From: Betaproteobacteria bacterium RIFCSPLOWO2_12_FULL_62_58
Lineage (GTDB): Bacteria; Pseudomonadota; Gammaproteobacteria; Burkholderiales; SG8-41
Length of the DNA: 64,000 nt
Reading direction: 5' to 3'
NCBI GenBank assembly: GCA_001772005.1
Contig: MERI01000241.1
Location: forward strand, 1 to 64,000
Each line of letters begins with the position of its first letter. The first letter of the stretch is position 1. The notes below the pieces were generated by a model. That model was not told where the DNA came from. It ran no database searches and saw only the letters and a list, made by a program, of their open reading frames with translations. The position numbers and the translations under genes are program-made. Below, in pieces: positions 34,063 to 41,288 of this stretch.

Positions 34063-36387
34063 ATGAACAAGAACACTCTGGTCGAACTTTCCATCGCTCG
34101 TCCGAAACTCATCTTCGGGATCGTGCTGCTGGTAACGCTCGCTTTTGCCGTCCAGTTGCCGGGAATCCAGCTCGACACCAATCCCAAGAACATGCTCCCG
34201 CCGACCTCCGACGTCCGGATGTGGAACGACAACGTGGACCAGACCTTCGCTCTCTACGAGGACACCGTCGTCGTCGGGATCGTCCACCCGAAGAGCGTGC
34301 TGAACAGCGCTACCCTGGAGAAAGTGCGCGATATCACGGCCGAAATCCTGAGAATAAAAGGGGTGGCCGGACGCGACGTTTCCAGCTTCACCACCATCGA
34401 CAATGTCACGGCGGTGGCCGATGGCCTCAGGGTCGCTCCGCTGCTGACGAAGATACCGGCGAGCGAAGCCGAAATGCAGGCGCTGCGCAAAACGCTGATG
34501 GAGAACCCACTCTTCATCGACCGCATCATCTCCCGCGACGAAAAGACCACCGCGATCTACGTGCCGCTGGAAAAGGGCGCCAACGGCAAGGAGGTCGCCG
34601 ACCGCATCCGTGAGATCCTCGCCAAGTACTCCGGCGAGGAGCAGTACCACGTCGCGGGCGACCCCGTGGCGCGGGACACCTTCGGCGCCGAGATGTTCAA
34701 GCTGATGGGCATCTTCTCGCCGATCGCGGGGATGATCATGTTCGTCGCCATCTACGCCATGTTCCGGAACCTGGCGCTGGCCATGACCATGATGATGGTG
34801 GCCATGGTCGCGATCGTCTGGACCATGGGGCTGGGCATTGGCCTGGGTTTTCCGATCCACATCATGAGCTCGATGGCGCCGGTATTCCTGATGGCGATCG
34901 CCACCGACAGCATCCACATCTTCAACGAGTTCTACTTCCGCTTTCGCGAGAATAAAGACAAGCGGACGGCGATAGTCAAGACCATGGACGCAGTGGGCCG
35001 TCCGGTGCGCTACACCGCGCTCGCCACCGCCGCCGCCTTCGCCGTGCTGCTCTTCATGCAGATCGTGCCGGTCATGGTGTTCGGCGGCCTGATCGTCTTC
35101 GGCACGATCGCTCTGCGGCTTTTCAGCTTCAGTTTGATTCCCGCCATCCTCACCGTCGTGCGGGAGGAGAAGATAGGCCGCGTTGCCGCGGGCGAAGACA
35201 TCGCCATCGGCCGCACGGCGCGGGCGCTGAGGCAGCTTGGCGCCTGGGGTGCGGACCGGCCGAAGGCGACGGCCGCCATCGGCCTGGCGCTGATCGCGCT
35301 GGCTATTCTCGGCGTGAGCCGCATCGTAGTGAACAACAACCTGGTGGCGTGGTTCAAGCCGGGCAGCGAGATTCGCATTGCCGACGCGGTGATCAACCGG
35401 GCGCTGGGCGGCACCTCCCTCGGTTACGTGGTCGCCGCCGCCGGCGAGCCCGATGCCATCAAGCGGCCGGAGACCCTGCGTTATATCGAGGGCCTGCAGC
35501 GGCACCTGGAGAAACTGCCGGTCGTCGGCAAAACATTATCCGTGTCAGATTACGTCAAGCGCATCAACCGGGTGTTGCACGACGACGATCCGAAGTTCGA
35601 CGCGGTGCCCGATACCGCGGACATGATCGCGCAGTACCTGTTTCTCTTCAGCATGTCGGCCAAGCCCTCGGACCTCGACAACGTGGTGGACTACCCGTTC
35701 CAGAATGCCAACATCTGGGTGCAGCTCAAAACTTGGGATGCCGCGGCGATGGACAGCGTGATCCGGGCCACGACGGAATATCAGCGCCTCAACCCCGCGG
35801 CGCTGGAGTTCAAGCCCGCAGGCATCGCATACTTCAACCTGGTATGGAACCACGAGGTGCTGTGGGACATGGTGAAGGGCTTTCTCCTCGCCCTGGTAGC
35901 GGTCTTCCTCATCCTCGCGTTCGCCTTCCGCTCGCTCAAGTGGGCGCTCGTCGGTTATGTGCCGCTGCTCTTCACCATCCTGCTCATTTACGGGGTGGTC
36001 GGGTTTGCCGGCAAGGATTTCGACATGCCCATCTCCGTGCTGTCCTGCCTTTCCCTTGGCATGGCGGTGGATTTCTCGATCCATTTCATCAGCCGATTGA
36101 GGCAGCGGCTCGCGGAAATCGGCGTCGACGCCGGCCGTGATCTCTCCACTCTCAAGGAAGCGCTGCTGTGGACGGCGGCCCGTCCCGGCAAGGGCATCCT
36201 ACGCAACGCGTTACTCTTCGCGGCGGCCTTCTCGGTCATGCTATTCGCGCCGCTCACGCCGTACATCACGGTTGGCGCCTTCATCGTCAGCATGATGTTG
36301 CTCTCGGCGCTGCTCACCATTCTTTACCTGCCGGCCCTGATTGTGCTGATGAGAGGCTGGCTGTTCAACACGGGAGAAACGGAATGA
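34063..36387 (+). CDS. RND/MMPL-superfamily exporter
   Basis: This 774-residue protein has twelve predicted membrane helices in two halves with large periplasmic loops after helices 1 and 7, the layout of MMPL/RND exporters. FLMAIATDSIHIFNEFYFRFRENKDKRTAIVKTM and LSLGMAVDFSIHFISRL are the paired helix-4 motifs with Asp residues likely to carry protons. The ATG at 34063 is preferred over an upstream TTG. It overlaps the next gene by four bases. With the downstream lipoprotein-sorting-like gene and porin it may move a hydrophobic compound across the envelope. Confidence 0.88.
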   Translation: MNKNTLVELSIARPKLIFGIVLLVTLAFAVQLPGIQLDTNPKNMLPPTSDVRMWNDNVDQTFALYEDTVVVGIVHPKSVLNSATLEKVRDITAEILRIKGVAGRDVSSFTTIDNVTAVADGLRVAPLLTKIPASEAEMQALRKTLMENPLFIDRIISRDEKTTAIYVPLEKGANGKEVADRIREILAKYSGEEQYHVAGDPVARDTFGAEMFKLMGIFSPIAGMIMFVAIYAMFRNLALAMTMMMVAMVAIVWTMGLGIGLGFPIHIMSSMAPVFLMAIATDSIHIFNEFYFRFRENKDKRTAIVKTMDAVGRPVRYTALATAAAFAVLLFMQIVPVMVFGGLIVFGTIALRLFSFSLIPAILTVVREEKIGRVAAGEDIAIGRTARALRQLGAWGADRPKATAAIGLALIALAILGVSRIVVNNNLVAWFKPGSEIRIADAVINRALGGTSLGYVVAAAGEPDAIKRPETLRYIEGLQRHLEKLPVVGKTLSVSDYVKRINRVLHDDDPKFDAVPDTADMIAQYLFLFSMSAKPSDLDNVVDYPFQNANIWVQLKTWDAAAMDSVIRATTEYQRLNPAALEFKPAGIAYFNLVWNHEVLWDMVKGFLLALVAVFLILAFAFRSLKWALVGYVPLLFTILLIYGVVGFAGKDFDMPISVLSCLSLGMAVDFSIHFISRLRQRLAEIGVDAGRDLSTLKEALLWTAARPGKGILRNALLFAAAFSVMLFAPLTPYITVGAFIVSMMLLSALLTILYLPALIVLMRGWLFNTGETE

Positions 36388-37187
36388 AATCACTCTGGCG
36401 AATTGCCCTTTACCTGTTTGCGGTGGCCGCCGTGGTGTCGGCCACGGCGCGGGCCGCCGATCCCTCCGCCGACGACATCGTGAAGCGTTCCCTGGAAACG
36501 TTCTATTACGCCGGGAACGACATGCGCGCGAAGGTGCAGATGAAGCTCATCAATCCCCAAGGCAAGATACGGGAACGGGAAATGACCATGCTGAGGATCA
36601 ACCTCGGCAAATCGGGCGACCAGCGCTATTACATCTACTTCCATGGCCCGGCCGACGTGAAGGGCACCGCCTTCATGGTGTGGAAATATCCCGCCAAGGA
36701 GGACGACCGCTGGATCTTCGTGCCGACACTGAAGCTGGTGAAGCGCATCGCGGCGGACGACAAGCGTTCCTCGTTCGTCGGCTCGGATTTCACCTACGAG
36801 GACGTCTCGGGGCGCGAGCTGGAGGATGAGACCCATGCCCTCGTGCGTAAAGAAGGCCTGGGCGGGCGGCCGACGTACGTGGTCGAGAGCAAACCGAAGG
36901 CAGCGGCCGATTATTCCCGGCGCCTGTCCTGGATCGACTCGGAGCGCTGGCTGCCCCTCAAGGAAGAATACCTCGACGCGCGCAACGAGCCGCTGCGCAC
37001 ATTCAACGCCGACAAGGTGGATCAGACGGGAAAATACTGGACGGTCACGGCCCGCAGCATGAAGAACTTGCAGAGCGGTCACCGTACCGAGGTCGTCTAC
37101 CGAGAGGTGGAGTACGACGTCGGGCTGAAGCAGGACATCTTCACGGAACGCTACCTGCGTGATGCGCCCAGCCAGTGGGTGCGGTGA
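36384..37187 (+). CDS. Outer-membrane lipoprotein-sorting-like protein
   Basis: This 267-residue periplasmic protein has a signal peptide ending ARAA and a LolA/LolB-like beta domain. Visible blocks are FYYAGNDMRAKVQMKLINPQG, GDQRYYIYFHGPADVKGTAFMVWKYP, KRIAADDKRSSFVGSDFTYEDVSGR and RLSWIDSERWLPLKEEYLD. Such proteins are encoded beside MMPL/RND exporters and are thought to carry a hydrophobic cargo. It is translationally coupled to the exporter gene (ATGA). A REPIN-like element follows, separating it from the porin. Confidence 0.88.
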   Translation: MKSLWRIALYLFAVAAVVSATARAADPSADDIVKRSLETFYYAGNDMRAKVQMKLINPQGKIREREMTMLRINLGKSGDQRYYIYFHGPADVKGTAFMVWKYPAKEDDRWIFVPTLKLVKRIAADDKRSSFVGSDFTYEDVSGRELEDETHALVRKEGLGGRPTYVVESKPKAAADYSRRLSWIDSERWLPLKEEYLDARNEPLRTFNADKVDQTGKYWTVTARSMKNLQSGHRTEVVYREVEYDVGLKQDIFTERYLRDAPSQWVR

Positions 37188-37201
37188 CGGGATAGCAAGC
37201 C

Positions 37202-37418
37202 TAGGAGTTTGTCGGACTTAGCCCCGACAAACTCCTAATGCAAAACCGGCGCCAGTAAAATTGCAAAAGGGGATGACGGATATGCGAATTCACCCTGCTT
37301 TTCTTCATATTCGGCCGCTTCGAGTGGGTTTCCTTCTGAATTGCCTGCCTGCTGCAGGCAGGTCAGCCGGTTTTGCTTTTAGCAGCCTGTACGGACTGTT
37401 AAGTCCGACAGGCTGCTA
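37202..37418. repeat. REPIN-like mobile element, about 217 bp
   Basis: The left end is the palindrome TAGGAGTTTGTCGG/CCGACAAACTCCTA followed by GCAAAACCGGC. The right end has GCCGGTTTTGC followed by a second palindrome AGCAGCCTGT..CCGACAGGCTGCT. The inner GCAAAACCGGC blocks are exact inverted repeats. The whole thus looks like two inverted REP units around a spacer, as in REPIN elements moved by RAYT transposases. No transposase is in the window. It lies between the sorting-protein and porin genes. Confidence 0.7.
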
Positions 37419-37424
37419 GGGAGG

Positions 37425-38690
37425 ATGACCGCGGAGATAAGTCAGGCGGTGCGCATTGCGGCGAGCATGGCCGCGGCTTCGCTCGCGCTGGCGTCCTCTG
37501 TTGCCGCGGGAGCGGAGGGTGTCGCGTGGGGCGGCTTCGCGCAATCCCATGTGGTGGCGCGTACGAGCCGGGTTGACTGCCCTTCGGGAACAGCGTGCGA
37601 CTTTCCGGCCGCCGAGCTACGGGGACAGCTTAAGGCGGAGGGCAAGAACTCCAGCGGGGACGCAGCTTTCCTCGCGCGCTTCGACCTGCTTCGCGATGTT
37701 GCGGTTGACGACACGCGCCTCGTGACGCGGGAGCTGTTCGGGGATCTCACCTCCGAGAAGGCGAGCGCCCGCCTGGGACGCCAGGTAATGACCTGGGGCG
37801 TGGGGGATCTGCTCTTTATCAACGACACCTTTCCCAAGGATTGGGTCGCATTCTTCACCGGACAGCCGATGCAGTATCTCAAGCTCGGCAGCGACGCGCT
37901 CAAGCTGAACGCCTTTCCCGGTCCGGCCAACTTTGAACTGGTCATCGCCGGGTTCCGCCCCGACAACACGCCGACGAGCCGCCGTTTCATCTTCGCCGAC
38001 CCGCTGCCCGCCGGTCTGCCGCGGCGTACGCTAGAGCCTGGCAACGATTCAGGCGAGGTGGAGATTTCCGGCCGGATTTCCGGCTATCTCCACAACTGGG
38101 AACTGGCCGGCTACGTCTCGCGCACCCACTACCGCAGCCCGGCGTGGCGCGTGGCGGGCGCCGAGATTGTCGGCACTTATCCGCGCCTCAACACCGCCGG
38201 CGCCAGCCTCACCGGGCCCGTAGGCAAGGGCGTGCTGAGCATCGAGGCGGGGTACTACGACTCGCCCCAGGATCGGAACGGCCGCGATCCCTCCATCGAA
38301 AACCCCCAGTTCAGGGGACTCGTCGGGTACTCGCGGCAACTGTGGGAAGATGCGACACTCGGCTTGCAGTTCTACGGCGAATGGATGCGCGATTACGCGG
38401 CTTACCGGGAGACCCTGCCGGCCGGTTTTCCCGTGAAAGATCGTCTGCGCAAGGTGGCAACGGTTCGCTTCACCCAGTTTTTCGCCCACCAGACGGCCAT
38501 CTTCAATCTCTTCGCCTTCGTGGGCCTAAGCGAGGAGGATCGCTACGTCATCCCTTCGCTGCGTTATGCCTTCAGCGACAACCTCTGGGCCGAGGCCGGG
38601 GCCAATCTTCTCGGAGGCAAGCGTAACGGCATGTTCGGGTCGCTGCAAGATAACAGCAACGTTTACCTCACCGTTCGATACGCTTTCTAG
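37425..38690 (+). CDS. Outer-membrane beta-barrel porin-like protein
   Basis: This 421-residue protein has a signal peptide (ending AAGAE) and many short amphipathic segments rich in aromatic residues, ending LTVRYAF, where the C-terminal Phe is the outer-membrane signature. LGRQVMTWGVGDLLFINDTFPKDW resembles alginate-porin or DUF1302-like barrels. It lies six bases after the REPIN-like element. A 345 bp piece of a near-identical gene lies at 44464-44811. It may let substrate or product cross the outer membrane for the facing molybdoenzyme or the RND exporter. Confidence 0.82.
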   Translation: MTAEISQAVRIAASMAAASLALASSVAAGAEGVAWGGFAQSHVVARTSRVDCPSGTACDFPAAELRGQLKAEGKNSSGDAAFLARFDLLRDVAVDDTRLVTRELFGDLTSEKASARLGRQVMTWGVGDLLFINDTFPKDWVAFFTGQPMQYLKLGSDALKLNAFPGPANFELVIAGFRPDNTPTSRRFIFADPLPAGLPRRTLEPGNDSGEVEISGRISGYLHNWELAGYVSRTHYRSPAWRVAGAEIVGTYPRLNTAGASLTGPVGKGVLSIEAGYYDSPQDRNGRDPSIENPQFRGLVGYSRQLWEDATLGLQFYGEWMRDYAAYRETLPAGFPVKDRLRKVATVRFTQFFAHQTAIFNLFAFVGLSEEDRYVIPSLRYAFSDNLWAEAGANLLGGKRNGMFGSLQDNSNVYLTVRYAF

Positions 38691-39027
38691 CCCCGGCCCG
38701 GCTTTGACAAGCTTGATGCCGCAGCTTCAAGGCGCAAGGCTACGCGAAAAAAAGGCCGGGGGTGCCCCAGGCGATCGAAGAGTCGTGGCCAACGGCGGTC
38801 AGCACCGCCGCGTTGCTCGAAAACGGCGTGAAGCCTTGCAGGCCCTTGGCTGCGAATGTCTGGTAGGCAAGATTGAGCGAGCTACCCACCGCGTTGCTGT
38901 CGTTCAGCTTGAACGCCAGGATCGGCACGACGATCTACTGGGACAAATCCACGCCGGAGTGGTTAGTACCGCCGCCGCCAACACCTGGTCAATAGGCCGT
39001 GTTTGACTACTTCGAGACGGGCACTGA
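38691..39027. other. Intergenic region with possible gene remnant
   Basis: This 337 bp space separates the converging porin and heme-subunit genes. A 62-codon minus-strand frame (38740-38928) encodes MPILAFKLNDSNAVGSSLN and on to a stop. It has protein-like composition but no family I know, and its upstream frame is closed. It may be a remnant. No terminator of standard form is evident. Confidence 0.3.
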
Positions 39028-39741
39028 TCAGAACCGCAGTCGCCACCACTCTAGAGTCACGGCCTTGAACCCGTCGCGCTCCTGGTTGGCGCCGTCCCAA
39101 GCCGCAAAGGCGATCGGGATCTCACGCCGCCCGCTCAAATCAACTCCCGCCGTCGGCGAAGCGGAAAGCTTCCGCGCGAGCACTACCTCCCACCCACGTG
39201 CGCTACGCGCCCCGTGCGCGGCGACATTCTGCGCAACCGAGGCGTCCAGCGTGCCGAATCCGCCGGCGACCAGGTTCTCGGCGCGTCCGTCGGCGCGCCA
39301 GTACCATACGTTCACCGGGTTCTTCGCGTCGCCCATGAACGGCGTCGTGCTCGTCTTGCCGTTGACGGGAAACTGAATGGCGGCGCCGTCCAGGAAGCTA
39401 CTGGTATTGCTACGTTCGGTATTGGGGGCCGGATCATCCCAGGCCAACCGCACGAAGAGCGTGTCGCGCGTTCGCACCGCCTGCGCAGCGAGTTCTGTGA
39501 TGCGCGGCGCTCCGACGATGGCCACATGGCCCGGGAAGGCCGGCTGCAGGCTCACCTTGGTAACGGGGACCTTCGCCCAGATTTCCGCATCCGGCTTTGA
39601 GGCATCCACGCTCTTCGCCAAGGTCAGCGCCTTGACGATCTTGGCTTTCTCAGCGGCGTGTGCGCCAATCCCTGAAACCGACGCCGCGGCTAGGCCGACC
39701 AGCAGGACAGACACCGTCCGACGCCACATCGTGGTCCTCAT
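39028..39741 (-). CDS. Heme b-binding gamma subunit, type II DMSO reductase family
   Basis: This 237-residue periplasmic protein has a signal peptide (ending GAHA) and a beta-rich domain of the ethylbenzene/dimethylsulfide dehydrogenase gamma family. Visible are DTLFVRLAWDDP, DGAAIQFPV, PFMGDAKNPVNVWYWRADGRAENLVAGGFGTLD and GWEVVLARKLSA. The M in the PFMGD segment and a downstream Lys are placed like the axial heme ligands of that family. It is last in the order alpha-beta-chaperone-gamma and overlaps the chaperone stop. It should pass electrons to or from a periplasmic cytochrome. Confidence 0.87.
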   Translation of the reverse strand: MRTTMWRRTVSVLLVGLAAASVSGIGAHAAEKAKIVKALTLAKSVDASKPDAEIWAKVPVTKVSLQPAFPGHVAIVGAPRITELAAQAVRTRDTLFVRLAWDDPAPNTERSNTSSFLDGAAIQFPVNGKTSTTPFMGDAKNPVNVWYWRADGRAENLVAGGFGTLDASVAQNVAAHGARSARGWEVVLARKLSASPTAGVDLSGRREIPIAFAAWDGANQERDGFKAVTLEWWRLRF

Positions 39742-40307
39742 GGCACTACTCCTCGATCCAATTCCCTGAGCTGGGCTGCATGCCCGTCGCAAAACACGGC
39801 GAGGCCATGCGCAATCTCACCATAGGCCGTTTCACCCTTGCCGAGCCGCTCTGCGAACCCCGGCACCCACGCCAGCAGGTGCCTGCGAAGGAAATCGCGC
39901 TGCGCGCGCCGGCAATTCCCGGTATCGCCGCCGCGCTCGTTCTCCGCCTGCTCCATGGCGCAGAGGTGGGCAATGAACTCCAGTTCGGTAACCAGATGGT
40001 CGGGGTAGTCGCGATCGTTCGCGGCGAGTTTTACCCCGAAATAGTCGTAGAAACGCAGCAACTCCTCGAGGATCCCCTCGCGTCCGGCGCTCGACAGGCA
40101 CAAGCCTTCGTAGAGCGGCACCGCCTCGTTGCGACCAAGCTCGAACACGTCCATGTATTCGGTCTCACGCTCGGCTTGCGAGCGCGGCGGTGCCAAGCCC
40201 CGGCTTTCGAGCGGCGCCCAAACCGCATCGACCGGGTAAGAGAAGATCCGCGCAAACGCAAGGTACTGCGCCGCGTTGCAGCTCGCCACTGAGTCGCTCG
40301 CGCTCAC
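39738..40307 (-). CDS. TorD-family chaperone of the type II molybdoenzyme
   Basis: This 189-residue helical protein has ARIFSYPVDAVWAPLE, EYMDVFELGRNEAVPLYEGL and DYPDHLVTELEFIAHLCAMEQAE, the pattern of NarJ/DdhD/SerD-type chaperones. It should bind the alpha subunit before export and assist cofactor insertion. It overlaps both neighbours by four bases, so the whole operon is tightly coupled. Its place between beta and gamma matches the ABDC order of ddh, ser and clr operons. Confidence 0.85.
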   Translation of the reverse strand: MSASDSVASCNAAQYLAFARIFSYPVDAVWAPLESRGLAPPRSQAERETEYMDVFELGRNEAVPLYEGLCLSSAGREGILEELLRFYDYFGVKLAANDRDYPDHLVTELEFIAHLCAMEQAENERGGDTGNCRRAQRDFLRRHLLAWVPGFAERLGKGETAYGEIAHGLAVFCDGHAAQLRELDRGVVP

Positions 40308-41278
40308 AGCCGGTACCTGTCTTTGTTGGTGTAGCCGATCAGGATTTCGGTCAGCTCCGAGGGCTGGGCCTGACGGCGTTTCTGCATCTCGCGCCCCAGC
40401 GTCTCCAGCGCCGGCTGGACTCCCTTGCCGAACAGGGCCTCGAGGTCAGCCAGCGGGATGCGGGGCTTGTCGCCAAGCCGGCCGTCGTTCTCGAAGGGCG
40501 GTGGAGTGGTGTTCATTGGCGGCACATAGAAAACATTCGGCTCGGTGCCGTACTCCGCGTGCAGCGGCAGCGCCACCTTCCACTGCTCGACCAGCTTGTA
40601 GATCGGCCCATCCTTGTCGTCACGGTAACCCACGAAGCGAATCTTGCCCACGCATTGCGCGACGCAGGCCGGTGGGACGCCCTTCTCGACCCGCGGGTAA
40701 CAACCGATGCACTTCTCGGACTTGCCGGTCTGGAGATTGAAATAGACCTTGCCGTACGGACAGGCCTTCACGCAGTACTGGTAGCCCCGGCACCGGTCTT
40801 GGTCGATGACAACCAGCCCATCTTCTGGTCGCTTGTAGATCGCCTTGCGGGGACAGGCCGCAAGACAGGAGGGGTTGGAGCAGTGGTTGCAGATGCGCGG
40901 CAGGTAGAAGTAGTGGTTGTTCGGGAACTCGCCCCTGCCTTCGTCCTCGTCCCAGTTCGGGCCCCAGGTCGGCTTCTCGTGGGGCACCACCTGGTTGCCC
41001 TTGCCTTCCAGCAGCACTTCCTGGAGGTTGTACTCCCACAAGCCGCCGTAATCGGCCATCGGCGGGATCTTGCCGTCCGTCTGCAACACCCCTTTCTTGA
41101 AGCCGCCGCCCTTCTGCTCCCAGTTTTTCGGATAGCCTTTGCCGGGGCGGGTCTCGACGTTGTTCCAGTACATGTATTCGCGCCCGCCGCGGTTGGTCCA
41201 GAGCTGCTTGCACGCCATGGTGCAGGTGTGGCAGCCGATGCACTTGTTCAGATCGAATACATAGGCCAACTGTCTCAT
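40304..41278 (-). CDS. Iron-sulfur beta subunit, type II DMSO reductase family
   Basis: This 324-residue protein has four cysteine groups: CIGCHTCTMACKQLW, CNHCSNPSCLAACP, CRGYQYCVKACP and CIGCYP/CVAQC. In the third group a Tyr-Gln pair replaces a ligand, consistent with one [3Fe-4S] cluster as in Nar, Ebd, Ser and Ddh beta subunits. GKNYVEE-like acidic loops are replaced by WDEDEGRGEFPNNHYFYLPRICNHC. No signal peptide is present, so it is co-exported with alpha. It starts ten bases after alpha. Confidence 0.93.
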   Translation of the reverse strand: MRQLAYVFDLNKCIGCHTCTMACKQLWTNRGGREYMYWNNVETRPGKGYPKNWEQKGGGFKKGVLQTDGKIPPMADYGGLWEYNLQEVLLEGKGNQVVPHEKPTWGPNWDEDEGRGEFPNNHYFYLPRICNHCSNPSCLAACPRKAIYKRPEDGLVVIDQDRCRGYQYCVKACPYGKVYFNLQTGKSEKCIGCYPRVEKGVPPACVAQCVGKIRFVGYRDDKDGPIYKLVEQWKVALPLHAEYGTEPNVFYVPPMNTTPPPFENDGRLGDKPRIPLADLEALFGKGVQPALETLGREMQKRRQAQPSELTEILIGYTNKDRYRL

Positions 41279-41288
41279 GACGATATCC

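Noticed and set aside
38740-38928. 62-codon gene encoding MPILAFKLNDSN
   Set aside because: Composition is protein-like but there is no ribosome binding site, no family match I know and a closed frame upstream; described only as a possible remnant.
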